From: a virus
IMG/VR virus record: IMGVR_UViG_3300020183_004978
Span: 1-52,563 of that record
Length of the DNA stretch: 52,563 bases
Strand: one strand, 5' to 3'
The notes under the pieces were generated by a model. It ran no database searches. It was not told the origin of the DNA and saw only the letters and a list, made by a program, of their open reading frames with translations. Shown in pieces: positions 32,913-40,539 of the stretch. The translations under genes and the position numbers were made by a program. Within the stretch, counting starts at the first letter, position 1; the number at the start of each line of letters is the position of its first letter.

Positions 32913-34079
32913 TTACACTATGTATATCATCATGGGTACTTGATTAAGAGTCTCGCTTAAAGTTTGGTTCTCAGTCTGTTTCCTCTCTAATTGTTTTTGT
33001 CTAGACATGTCTTCGAAGTCCTGACGCAATCTTTCTCTTAGAGCCTGTTGTTGGTCCTTGCCCTTAGAGATCAAATCTGCTGAGTTTAACGTAGTTTCGT
33101 CACCTGGTATGTCTATAGTGGCATATTTACCTCTCACCAAGCCCAATAACTCAGAAGCTAAGGCAAGCGTGTACTCGTATATCCACTGTCTGCCAGGATT
33201 GTTTATCTGACTGTAAGTTATCTTTCCGTAAGGAACGTTGGAGGGATTCGTGATCCTTCCCAAATCGCTATTGTATGGACTGTTATCGATTATATTAGAC
33301 ATCTCGGATTTTAAGCTGTACTCGAACCACAGTCTCATGTCTTGGGTCTCGGGTTTTGGAAATAACCTGAGCTTATTGTTGGTCATTTCGAAGCTGTAAG
33401 CTGATCTCCTAACTTGGTTTGACATTTCTATCTGTTGTATCCTAGAGATGTCCCAGTATATCGGAAACAATACGAAATTAAGACCAGGAGAGTAGCTAGC
33501 AAAACCAAAATTTTCAGTCGCGCCCTGATAGTTGATAGAACCACCTATGTAAGGATCGTAGTATTGGTTTATAGCTGGATTGCCCATATAGAATATTCTC
33601 TGTATGACTACCCTATCGCTTGGAGACATGCTCGCGCTTGCAGAAGCCCAAGTTTGCATATCGTACACTTGTTGACCAGCTACGAGATCCAAAGATCCTG
33701 TATAAAAAGTCGTAGTACCCCCCACTCCTATTTGCGAACCGTAAGTGTCCGCTAGGTTTACTATGCTATTGAGAGTGGGTACGATAACTATGTTGTTAAG
33801 GGCAGATCCTGTGGGAGAACCCTCCAAAGAGAGGTAGTTGTCTTTGATCTTAGCGTGATACAGTTCTTCTGAATACACGGATACTGACTCTTCAAAACAA
33901 GCATAGAGCTGTATGTCTTGAAGCTCCACGTCCATTATCGGGTATCCCAACTTTATAGCGCAGTACTTTGCGACCTTATCTGCGTCGGAAGCGAATTGGG
34001 CGTCTGTATCGTAGAAGCCGAACGGTGTTGACCCCGTTGTGAAACTTGAGGACCCGGGCCATATAATGGGGTTAGCCAT
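32913..34079 (-). CDS. Neck protein (T4 gp13-like)
   Basis: This 388-residue protein has an N-terminal helical part with DADKVAKYCAIKLGYPIMDV and FEESVSVYSEEL, typical of head-tail adaptor subunits that bind portal. The central region is a beta-rich part with Ser/Gly/Tyr-rich stretches, and the C-terminal ~100 residues are helical and Gln/Arg-rich (QQALRERLRQDFEDMSRQKQ). T4 gp13 has 309 residues. Gene order (capsid, PhoH, this gene, gp14-like, gp15-like) supports the call. An ATATTTAT box lies 12 bases before the ATG. Confidence 0.75.
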   Translation of the reverse strand: MANPIIWPGSSSFTTGSTPFGFYDTDAQFASDADKVAKYCAIKLGYPIMDVELQDIQLYACFEESVSVYSEELYHAKIKDNYLSLEGSPTGSALNNIVIVPTLNSIVNLADTYGSQIGVGGTTTFYTGSLDLVAGQQVYDMQTWASASASMSPSDRVVIQRIFYMGNPAINQYYDPYIGGSINYQGATENFGFASYSPGLNFVLFPIYWDISRIQQIEMSNQVRRSAYSFEMTNNKLRLFPKPETQDMRLWFEYSLKSEMSNIIDNSPYNSDLGRITNPSNVPYGKITYSQINNPGRQWIYEYTLALASELLGLVRGKYATIDIPGDETTLNSADLISKGKDQQQALRERLRQDFEDMSRQKQLERKQTENQTLSETLNQVPMMIYIV

Positions 34080-34091
34080 TTATTTTTGGTT

Positions 34092-34099
34092 ATAAATAT
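34092..34099 (-). promoter_or_regulatory. ATATTTAT box upstream of gp13-like gene
   Basis: The coding strand reads GATATTTATA, 12 bases before the ATG at 34079, in the 25-base gap after PhoH. Confidence 0.42.
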
Positions 34100-34104
34100 C
34101 GAAC

Positions 34105-34770
34105 TTACCTGAAGTTATCGTAGACACTCAGTATATCTTCGACTATACGATCTCGGTGATTAGTTTTGAGAGTGACGACCTTAAACCCATTTACTGTGTT
34201 AAAGTTAGTGCACAGGAAGTGAAAACCAGATTGTTTGGTGTCTTTTAAGTCTATTTGTGAAGTATCTCCGCATATCACCATCTTGGTGCCTACACATATC
34301 CTACCCAAGAGCAGTTCCATTTGTTTAGACGTTATGTTTTGACCCTCGTCCACCACAACGCAACAGTTCGTAAAGTTTCTACCACGCATGAAAGCAAGCG
34401 GTATAACTTCTATATTACCGTCTATTATTTCCTTATCTACCTTCTCCTTGCTATAAAGTCGGTACATGTTATCATATATGGCGGCAGTGTAAGGAGCGAG
34501 CTTTGCATCTTTGTCCCCAGGCATGAACCCGAGCTCTTCCCCAGCGTTAACAGCGGGACGTGTAAGTACCACCTTCTCTACTTCTTTCTTGAATAGGAGA
34601 TCAAGGGCGACTTGGGCAGCGACCAGGGACTTACCAGAACCTGCATGCCCCTTTATGACAGTAACTTTGTTTTCGAGTATTATTTGTTTTGCTACTTTCT
34701 GCTCTTCGTTGAGTTGAATAAGAAACCTTATTGGATTTTTCAACTTTTTCTTCGCAATCTCTTCAGTCAT
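34105..34770 (-). CDS. phoH: PhoH-like ATPase
   Basis: With the ATG at 34770 the protein has 221 residues. It is a PhoH family P-loop ATPase: Walker A GHAGSGKS (residues 41-48), RPAVNAGEELGFMPGDKDAK as the family signature, NCCVVVDEGQNITSKQMELL as Walker B and sensor region, and ICGDTSQIDL. PhoH is common in marine T4-like phages; its role is thought to be in RNA or nucleic-acid handling. A longer reading from a TTG at 34818 would start inside the terminator hairpin and contain the ATATTTAT box, so it is rejected. Being placed between capsid and neck genes is unusual for T4 but common in marine relatives. Confidence 0.92.
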   Translation of the reverse strand: MTEEIAKKKLKNPIRFLIQLNEEQKVAKQIILENKVTVIKGHAGSGKSLVAAQVALDLLFKKEVEKVVLTRPAVNAGEELGFMPGDKDAKLAPYTAAIYDNMYRLYSKEKVDKEIIDGNIEVIPLAFMRGRNFTNCCVVVDEGQNITSKQMELLLGRICVGTKMVICGDTSQIDLKDTKQSGFHFLCTNFNTVNGFKVVTLKTNHRDRIVEDILSVYDNFR

Positions 34771-34782
34771 GGTAACTTTTAT

Positions 34783-34790
34783 ATAAATAT
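34783..34790 (-). promoter_or_regulatory. ATATTTAT box upstream of phoH
   Basis: The coding strand reads CATATTTATA, 12 bases before the ATG at 34770 and just after the capsid terminator. A transcript must restart here if the terminator is efficient. Confidence 0.48.
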
Positions 34791-34806
34791 GCTCGATTAT
34801 TGGCAC

Positions 34807-34838
34807 AAAAAAACCCAACCTTACGGGGTTGGGCTTTT
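34807..34838 (-). terminator. Rho-independent terminator after major capsid gene
   Basis: The coding strand forms CCCAACC/GGTTGGG with a six-base loop, followed by seven T, 21 bases after the capsid stop. It separates the abundant capsid transcript from phoH. Confidence 0.88.
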
Positions 34839-34858
34839 GTGATCTATAGTGAATCGAA

Positions 34859-36523
34859 TTACACTATGTTCAGATCGGCTACGATTACGCGACCGTAGTA
34901 TTCCGGACGAATCATTGTCATTGCGTAACGAGTCATGATACCCTTTCTTGGAGTGAAAGTGTTCGGATCGTACACAAGAGGAGTCATGATCAGCGGAACG
35001 TACGGGGAGTAAACAGCGCCTGTCTCGAGGAACTGATTGCCACGGAAACCGAGCAGAATCACGTTCTCAAGCATGTAAGGGTTCTTGTAAACCTTGTAGC
35101 GGCTGTTCAGGGCACCGATCTTCTGTACACCGAAGGCGTACTTCATAGTATCGGCAGCACCGTCTGTATCAGCAGCGAAGCCAGGGATGGATTCGAGAAT
35201 GGTAGCGACGCTGGGGGAAACAACCATGAAGTTAGCGCCGCCGCGCAGTGTGCGCTGGTGGATGATGTTGCTAACTTTTTGAAGTTTGATACCCAGAGTT
35301 TGGAACCAACTCATTTGGGTGTAGTACACACCTGCAGTATTTGAATCGAAAGCTGTACCCGTTGTGTTGATTTGGTTACCAACTTTAGCAGACCAGTACT
35401 CGGTAGTGGCTGCGTTCTGAATCAGCATATCGAGAACTTCCAGATCGATCTCAAGAGAGATGTACTCGGAAAGCATACCCGTCAGTTCGGCCTCTGCGTC
35501 CAACGAATGGTAAGCGTTGAGGTCCTGAGCGAATTCGGGAGTCCATTGAGCTTTCAGTTTTCTTGTTTTAGCAGATATGGTTTTGCTCTTCATTTGAACG
35601 TTAACCTCTGGCATAACGATAGTAGTAGCGCTCTGATCGTTGGGAACAGAGAAACCTTGACTAGATGTTCTATCTTCGAAATCACCGCGAGCATTGAAGT
35701 CTGTCTTCTTGTTGAAGAAGAGAGTGAAAGAAGAAGTGCTAGCTACTTCAGCAGTAGAAGCTGTAACAAAGAATTCTAAGTTAGCTCCATTAACGTTAGT
35801 GAAGCTCTGTAAGTTATCAGCAACGGGTATGATAGAACTAGAGACGAGCGTAAAGGCTCTTACACCGAGAATGTTAAGATCGCTTCCGTTTGTCAGAGAG
35901 CCAGTAGAGAAAACAATTTTCTTAATTTGGCCCGAAACAATGGAAGAAGAGAGGTTAGCGTTGAAATCGACGTCTGCGAAAGATGCAGTAGTGACTGCGC
36001 TACTCAAGATAGTAACAGACTCAGAGAATTGGTTCAGAGAGAATCCAAACTTACCGGCGCCGTAAAAAGCACCTTCAGCAGCGTTACCGAACTCGGCAGT
36101 GCGAGTACCGTAAACAGAATCACCGGATGTGAAAGGATTCTTGGTGTTACCGTACTGGAAGTCCAAGTAGAATACCAAGCCAGCAGGTAGATTCATCGGC
36201 TGAACGCTAACGAACTCTTTCGAAGCGATCTGACCGAAAATTTTGCGAACGAGCGGGAGAGCAACGCCTGCCCACTGCTCACCGGTACCGGGTGTGAAGG
36301 TGGCACCGTTAGCGGCAGTAACGCCACCGTTTGTTTGGGAGGATTCGATCACGAGCTGCTTAGCCTGGTTTTCCAGCATAACAGCCATGTTATTGCGATC
36401 GTAGTCTGCGAGACCCTTAAGAAGACCGGATTTTTCCCACTTCTTGGCGAGTCTTTGAGACACTCCCACTTGGTCGTGCCAAGGATTGGCCGACTCGAGA
36501 AGGGATTGTACTAAATTTGCCAT
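34859..36523 (-). CDS. Major capsid protein (T4 gp23-like)
   Basis: This 554-residue protein matches T4-type gp23: RLAKKWEKSGLLKGLADYDR and NNMAVMLENQAKQLVIESS at the N-terminus, GEQWAGVALPLVRKIFGQIA, and RYAMTMIRPEYYGRVIVADL near the C-terminus. A prohead protease site after E60 (QLVIE) is likely, as T4 gp23 is cut after E65; this would remove a 60-residue propeptide. G/C-ending codons dominate, consistent with very high expression. The 34-base leader has no Shine-Dalgarno sequence and is A/T-rich. A strong terminator follows. Confidence 0.96.
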   Translation of the reverse strand: MANLVQSLLESANPWHDQVGVSQRLAKKWEKSGLLKGLADYDRNNMAVMLENQAKQLVIESSQTNGGVTAANGATFTPGTGEQWAGVALPLVRKIFGQIASKEFVSVQPMNLPAGLVFYLDFQYGNTKNPFTSGDSVYGTRTAEFGNAAEGAFYGAGKFGFSLNQFSESVTILSSAVTTASFADVDFNANLSSSIVSGQIKKIVFSTGSLTNGSDLNILGVRAFTLVSSSIIPVADNLQSFTNVNGANLEFFVTASTAEVASTSSFTLFFNKKTDFNARGDFEDRTSSQGFSVPNDQSATTIVMPEVNVQMKSKTISAKTRKLKAQWTPEFAQDLNAYHSLDAEAELTGMLSEYISLEIDLEVLDMLIQNAATTEYWSAKVGNQINTTGTAFDSNTAGVYYTQMSWFQTLGIKLQKVSNIIHQRTLRGGANFMVVSPSVATILESIPGFAADTDGAADTMKYAFGVQKIGALNSRYKVYKNPYMLENVILLGFRGNQFLETGAVYSPYVPLIMTPLVYDPNTFTPRKGIMTRYAMTMIRPEYYGRVIVADLNIV

Positions 36524-36547
36524 TTTGATTTAATTTTTTGTTTTTTG

Positions 36548-37558
36548 TTATTTGTTTCCGAAAACTAGTTGCTGCCACCTGTCTACGGTCGGATTGGAAT
36601 CAACGATCGGAGTTTTGGGGGCGACACCTGCGGGTTTCGATGCGAATCCGCGGGATTCGTTGATGGCGTTCTTGTTTTTAGCGGTCAACGATTCGCTGAG
36701 GATGTCATAAACGTTTTTGACTTCTTTCACTGAAACAGCTTTGTCGAAGGACTTGACAACGCGAATCTTTTCAGATTCGTTGAGGTTCTTAGCCTTGAAG
36801 ATCTTGTTCATGTAGAGAAGCTTGGCGTTCAGAAGATTGATCTCTTGAAGCTTTTCGCTCAGGATCTTGATAGTATTTTTGGCTTCGTGAAGTTCTTCCT
36901 TAGCCTCTTCCATCTCTTTCTGGTGATCCTTTTTCTCTTTCATGTCGTGCTCGGAATGCTTCTCTTCTTCTTGCTTGTGCATCTTTGCCTCTTCATGCTT
37001 TTTCTTGTCCTCGTAAACATCGCTGTCCTCTTCGAGTTCTGCAAGGATTTCATCGAGGGAAAGAGCGTCCTTATCAGCATCACCCTTTTCGCCTTCAGGA
37101 GAAGTTACGAAAGGAGCGAGAACGTCTTTAAGGTCGCTGAACTTGATAGTTACTTCCATCTCTTCATCTTCTTCCATGGCTGACTCGTCTTCGGCCGACT
37201 CTTCGTCTGCCTCTTCTTCGCCCTCTTCGGCTTCTTTCATGTCATGATCTTTTTCTTCGTCTTCTTCCATGGCCTTAAGCTCTGCAAGGATTTCTTCGAG
37301 TTCTTCTTCTGTCATGTTCTCATAATCCTCTTCAACCTTTTCTTCCATGTGTTCTACTGGCTCTTGATAAGCCTCTTCTACTGTCTCATGTAGATCTTCT
37401 TCTGAGTTTTCCTCGAGCTCTTCTGACAATTTCAGGCGAAGCATTTCCTGAATCGCGGGTTCAAAAGCCTCTTGAAGCGAAGCCTTTGCGTTAGCAATCG
37501 CGGTAGCGCGAAGTGCTTTTGCATCAAGGATAGCTTGACGGTACAATTCGTTTTCCAT
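36548..37558 (-). CDS. Prohead scaffold/core protein (T4 gp22-like)
   Basis: With the ATG at 37558 the protein has 336 residues. It begins MENELYRQAILDAKALRATA and has a very long Glu/Asp/Lys-rich helical middle (about residues 60-230), then a helical C-terminus with KNTIKILSEKLQEINLLNAK. Acidic helical composition and position directly before gp23 fit T4 gp22, the scaffold degraded during head maturation. A start 90 bases upstream (37648, ATG) would add a Tyr/Phe/Leu-rich leader; an ATATTTAT box lies 6 bases before that codon, so this longer form cannot be excluded. The acidic middle is longer than in T4 (269 residues total). Confidence 0.85.
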   Translation of the reverse strand: MENELYRQAILDAKALRATAIANAKASLQEAFEPAIQEMLRLKLSEELEENSEEDLHETVEEAYQEPVEHMEEKVEEDYENMTEEELEEILAELKAMEEDEEKDHDMKEAEEGEEEADEESAEDESAMEEDEEMEVTIKFSDLKDVLAPFVTSPEGEKGDADKDALSLDEILAELEEDSDVYEDKKKHEEAKMHKQEEEKHSEHDMKEKKDHQKEMEEAKEELHEAKNTIKILSEKLQEINLLNAKLLYMNKIFKAKNLNESEKIRVVKSFDKAVSVKEVKNVYDILSESLTAKNKNAINESRGFASKPAGVAPKTPIVDSNPTVDRWQQLVFGNK

Positions 37559-37654
37559 TTTTTTACTCTTGATTTTGGATTGCTTATTGAGAGAGTGAAA
37601 GCAATATAAGTATTGTGTGTGCAATAGGAACGTATTGAAACGCTCCATTTTTCA

Positions 37655-37662
37655 ATAAATAT
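37655..37662 (-). promoter_or_regulatory. ATATTTAT box upstream of scaffold gene
   Basis: The coding strand reads GATATTTATT. It is 96 bases before the preferred scaffold start at 37558 and 6 bases before the alternative ATG at 37648, so it also bears on start choice. Confidence 0.4.
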
Positions 37663-37694
37663 CTATATTTTCGGTAAAATTCAAATATACAAAT

Positions 37695-37721
37695 AAAAAA
37701 AGGGAGGCTAACGCCTCCCTT
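37695..37721 (-). terminator. Rho-independent terminator after 106-residue ORF
   Basis: The coding strand forms AGGGAGGC/GCCTCCCT with a four-base loop, then seven T. It lies between the 106-residue ORF and the scaffold/capsid unit. Confidence 0.85.
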
Positions 37722-37748
37722 GCTAACTCCTATACTACCTACTAAAAA

Positions 37749-38069
37749 TTATTGAAAGTGTTGACGTATGATGTCTATTACGTCCTCTAAATCAAATCCG
37801 TCGTCCATGAGAGACTCTATGCCCGATATCACTTTATTTCCTCCAAGGCCCATAAACCTATCTTGATACATCTCATCGCTATACTCGTCCGGTTCTGGTT
37901 CGTATATATTTTCTGGGGAGGGAGGAGTTAGGTCCATTGCTTCTTCCACCGATTCGTTTTTATCTACACCTTCATTTATCTGCTTTTTACCGTAATTAGC
38001 GGTATCTTTTGAGTATGGACCGGTTTGATTCTCCATGATCCACGACTTAAAGTTGAAATTGTCTTGCAT
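37749..38069 (-). CDS. Acidic hypothetical protein upstream of scaffold gene
   Basis: This 106-residue protein is acidic and polar (MQDNFNFKSWIMENQTGPYS start, Pro/Glu/Asp/Tyr-rich middle with ENIYEPEPDEYSDEMYQDRF). The C-terminal 30 residues (NKVISGIESLMDDGFDLEDV then IDIIRQHFQ) look like a small helical module. An ATATTTAT box lies 19 bases before the ATG and a terminator follows, so it is a single-gene transcript. It occupies the place where T4 has the prohead protease gp21, but it has no protease features. Function unknown. Confidence 0.6.
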   Translation of the reverse strand: MQDNFNFKSWIMENQTGPYSKDTANYGKKQINEGVDKNESVEEAMDLTPPSPENIYEPEPDEYSDEMYQDRFMGLGGNKVISGIESLMDDGFDLEDVIDIIRQHFQ

Positions 38070-38088
38070 GTTTTTTAGTTTACTGATA

Positions 38089-38096
38089 ATAAATAT
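38089..38096 (-). promoter_or_regulatory. ATATTTAT box upstream of 106-residue ORF
   Basis: The coding strand reads CATATTTATTATCAGTA, 19 bases before the ATG at 38069. The TTATCAGTA extension is also present at the sheath gene box (11319-11326). Confidence 0.45.
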
Positions 38097-38111
38097 GCGA
38101 CTTTTGGGATG

Positions 38112-38196
38112 TGCCTCAGACGGGAATCGAACCCATACGAGCTTTCAGCTCAACAGATTTTAAGTCTGTCTTGTCTACCTATTCCAACACCGAGGC
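38112..38196 (-). tRNA. tRNA-Leu (UAA)
   Basis: The coding strand gives acceptor GCCTCGG/CTGAGGC, an anticodon arm ACAGA-CTTAAAA-TCTGT with anticodon UAA, a long class II variable arm (TTGAGCTGAAAGCTCG region) and a T arm with GGTTCGATTCCC. The CCA end is not encoded. Length is 85 bases. The many Leu TTA codons in this A/T-rich genome make a UAA tRNA useful. Confidence 0.93.
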
Positions 38197-38236
38197 TAGT
38201 AGTTTAGTCTTTCAACGTTCTAACGATATTTTTTAG

Positions 38237-38309
38237 TGGACTCTCACGGGCTTGAACCGTGGACCTAATGATTATGAGTCATTTGCTCTACCAACTGAGC
38301 TAAGAGTCC
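38237..38309 (-). tRNA. tRNA-Met (CAU)
   Basis: The coding strand gives acceptor GGACTCT/AGAGTCC, D arm GCTCAGTTGGTAGAGC, anticodon arm AATGA-CTCATAA-TCATT with anticodon CAU, and T arm CACGGTTCAAGCCCGTG. Length is 73 bases; CCA is not encoded. It reads as an elongator Met tRNA; a CAU anticodon could also be an Ile tRNA with modified C34, which cannot be told from sequence alone. Confidence 0.92.
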
Positions 38310-38318
38310 AGTGTACAT

Positions 38319-38477
38319 TTATAGGTCCTTAGTTCTCCTGAAGTGTCCAGACACGCTAAAAACTACAAGCACGAATAGAAGAAGGGCAAACCAAACGTCG
38401 ACCTTCTCTGCGACCCATATTATAGCAAAGGGAGAGAATATTGCGCTGATAAGTACGAGGAAGGACTTGTTGCTCAT
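38319..38477 (-). CDS. 52-residue membrane protein
   Basis: The ATG at 38477 opens a 52-residue frame: MSNKSFLVLISAIFSPFAII, then WVAEKVDVWFALLLFVLVVF and SVSGHFRRTKDL. Two hydrophobic helices (about residues 6-21 and 27-43) with a short charged loop and a basic C-terminus make it a two-helix membrane hairpin. It ends 9 bases before the Met tRNA. Codons use G/C endings like nearby late genes. Such small membrane proteins in phages can be holin-like, antiholin or host-modifying; nothing assigns a function here. Confidence 0.6.
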   Translation of the reverse strand: MSNKSFLVLISAIFSPFAIIWVAEKVDVWFALLLFVLVVFSVSGHFRRTKDL

Positions 38478-38544
38478 AAGCTTTGTTGTTGCTACAAGTC
38501 AAATATAATAGTCTCCTGATCGCGAATATCGTTTTGGAATCAAG

Positions 38545-38841
38545 TTATAAATCCCACTTTAAGATTACGGTCGTGTCGCTGTAACTGGAGACTGGAATTG
38601 GGGTAGAAACCTTGCCTACGACCAAGAGCTCGTTCCTATCGTTGTATAGTCCTACTGTGGTAAAGTAAGGTCTAAAGTCTGATCCTGTAGCGAAGTCCCT
38701 TACGTCGCCAAAACTACCCGTTCTAAGAGTGGGATTTAGGCTGTAATTGAAATCGTTCTGCTCTATGACGCAGCGAACCTCCCTTTGGTATACGGTGGTT
38801 TCTGCTTGTAGGTCTACTTTAAACGTTTGGTAACTTGGCAT
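38545..38841 (-). CDS. Short paralogue of a structural protein C-terminal domain
   Basis: This 98-residue protein resembles the C-terminal ~90 residues of the partial gene at 51977-52563: TTVGLYNDRNELLVVGKVST here against TTVGMYNDNNELLAVAKLSK there, with similar strands before (NDFNYSLNPTLRTGSFGDV against GDYNYTTNPSFTSGSGDLV). It is a stand-alone copy of that domain. An ATATTTAT box lies 5 bases before its ATG, as with virion genes. It is probably a small virion component. It starts 21 bases after the HtrL/GT fusion gene. Confidence 0.7.
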   Translation of the reverse strand: MPSYQTFKVDLQAETTVYQREVRCVIEQNDFNYSLNPTLRTGSFGDVRDFATGSDFRPYFTTVGLYNDRNELLVVGKVSTPIPVSSYSDTTVILKWDL

Positions 38842-38846
38842 ATAGA

Positions 38847-38854
38847 ATAAATAT
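38847..38854 (-). promoter_or_regulatory. ATATTTAT box upstream of 98-residue structural ORF
   Basis: The coding strand reads AATATTTATTCTATATG including the start codon; the box ends 5 bases before the ATG. The same TCTATATG context follows the box of the tape measure gene at 7532-7539. Confidence 0.42.
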
Positions 38855-38862
38855 TCCTAGGA

Positions 38863-40539
38863 TTAGTTCTCTCTCCTATCCTCCCTAGAATAAAATTCAA
38901 ACCTATCGTGTTCTGTAGGAGTGGCTAAAAGTATTCCTGGATATATTCTTCCTTTCATAGTTTCTTGATATATGTAAGACATCCAAGTCTGTTCGTAGGG
39001 ATGAGCCCACTTCGTCTCCAAGAACATCTTTCTGTTTCCCTCTTTTGATACTGTTTGCGGCCAATTACAGTAGTACACTTCTCCAGTGGCGTAAGGCACA
39101 CCCGTGTGAGACTTTATGTTTTTGAAGTTCGTAAAAGGCTCCTTTCCATAATCGTTTTCGGATTTGTTGGGGTGTTCTGGAAAATACTTCTCTCTTACGT
39201 CTTGGGGTATGTTATACCACGCCCACTGTCTTGAGTTGTCTCCGAAGAATTCTGTGAAGTTCCACTTGAGAAAATCAAAATTTTCTTTGAGCATTAGGCT
39301 CATCATTTTATCGTAAAAATCTTCTATTTTTCTTATGAAACCGCTTCTGCAAAATTCGTCTTTTCCCAAATAAAAAAACATGTCGTCTTCGAAGAAGAAG
39401 TGAAAATCTAAATCGTTTTCTTCGGCGTGTTCAGCTATGAACTGTCTTGCTCCGCATATGCCTATATTATTTTTGTGTATCTCTTCAAAACCGTATTTAT
39501 CGCACAGAAGATCGTAATCGCGGAATGTTTTTTCGTCCGTAGAGTTGTTGATTAGGTACTTTTTGGGCTTATTCAAAAAAGAATTGTCGTAAATATCAAA
39601 AGACGTGCAAAGCTTTTCAAATTGTTTCGGAGAGTTAAAAGTTAAAACGTACAGCGCAACTTTTACATCTTCAACGCTTTTCACCTCTTTTAACTCAATT
39701 TTCTCTTGCTTTGACACCAGCGAATCGTTTTTAAGGTCTTCAAAAAACTTACCCAATAATCCGTTTGATTCTATTTCGTAGTACTGTATTAATTCTGGGT
39801 ACAAATACGTCATTATAGTGAATACGCTCTCTTCGGTACCCATTAAGCCTTCGCTTAGGGTTTGATTGAGAATGCCGTAATAAATAGAATTTATTTCTTT
39901 GATGGACGATTTTGGTCCTCCAAATATTCCTCCTCTAGCAACTTTATCTACTTCAGCTTTAGAATACTGACACATATCTTTGTATGTGAATCCGTGAATT
40001 TCTACTTTTCCATCGTAAGGAAAACAAACGAAGCTAAACTTATTGAAGTACTTGTCTATCTTTTGAATAACCTTATCGTGCCAAAAATAACCCTCGTGTA
40101 CAGTATTGGTTAAGGCTCCGTCTATCCACACCAAATGAGAAGACCCAAACGGATCCAATATCGCAGCGTCGTTTAGCAAAAACATCTTAGACATTACTAT
40201 CAGGTTGTAATACTCTAATTTTGCTTGCGTGCTTTCTGTTAGCCAAGATGATTGGCTAAACCAATCTGGGTTTACTCTTATCTTTTCTATCTTTTTAAAT
40301 AGATCTCCGTTTTTTAAAAACCACTCTAAGCCTCTAACGATAACACGGGTATTGTGTTTTTTTCTTCTCTTCCAAACAAAATTTTCGTACTCTTCCTCTA
40401 TAAAAATAATCATATTGTCTTCTACTTTCATTAACTTTTCTAAGTTATTCAAGTAGTGTTCGAAACTTCTACTCCAACCCTCGGTTAGAGTGTCTCTTTT
40501 AATATTCCAAATGCCCGTAACTATGGTGATTTTACTCAT
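38863..40539 (-). CDS. HtrL/YibB-like protein fused to a GT-A glycosyltransferase domain
   Basis: This 558-residue protein has two halves. Residues about 1-275 match the HtrL/YibB (WlaTC) family: TGIWNIKRDTLTEGWSRSFE, NPDWFSQSSWLTESTQAKLE and LVWIDGALTNTVHEGYFWHD, then ARGGIFGG and GTEESVFTIMTYLYPELI. Residues about 300-558 form a GT2-type domain: ALYVLTFNSPKQFEKLCTSF, then ICGARQFIAEHAEEN and FHFFFEDDMFFYLGK with the acidic DD donor site. The family is found in surface polysaccharide loci; its activity is poorly known. It is the last gene of the right-hand modification cluster and overlaps the next by 8 bases. The fusion suggests two sequential sugar transfers. Confidence 0.75.
   Translation of the reverse strand: MSKITIVTGIWNIKRDTLTEGWSRSFEHYLNNLEKLMKVEDNMIIFIEEEYENFVWKRRKKHNTRVIVRGLEWFLKNGDLFKKIEKIRVNPDWFSQSSWLTESTQAKLEYYNLIVMSKMFLLNDAAILDPFGSSHLVWIDGALTNTVHEGYFWHDKVIQKIDKYFNKFSFVCFPYDGKVEIHGFTYKDMCQYSKAEVDKVARGGIFGGPKSSIKEINSIYYGILNQTLSEGLMGTEESVFTIMTYLYPELIQYYEIESNGLLGKFFEDLKNDSLVSKQEKIELKEVKSVEDVKVALYVLTFNSPKQFEKLCTSFDIYDNSFLNKPKKYLINNSTDEKTFRDYDLLCDKYGFEEIHKNNIGICGARQFIAEHAEENDLDFHFFFEDDMFFYLGKDEFCRSGFIRKIEDFYDKMMSLMLKENFDFLKWNFTEFFGDNSRQWAWYNIPQDVREKYFPEHPNKSENDYGKEPFTNFKNIKSHTGVPYATGEVYYCNWPQTVSKEGNRKMFLETKWAHPYEQTWMSYIYQETMKGRIYPGILLATPTEHDRFEFYSREDRREN

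Noticed and set aside
34105-34818. Longer phoH starting at TTG 34818, longer FkbM gene at TTG 45101 and longer DUF2061 gene at TTG 17482
   Set aside because: Each needs a TTG; the phoH form starts in a terminator hairpin and spans the ATATTTAT box, and good ATG codons lie just downstream in all three.
7496-38854. Reading the TATAAATA on the plus strand as standard T4 late promoters
   Set aside because: They would point away from the genes they precede, and several copies have TATTTATT, which does not give TATAAATA on either strand.
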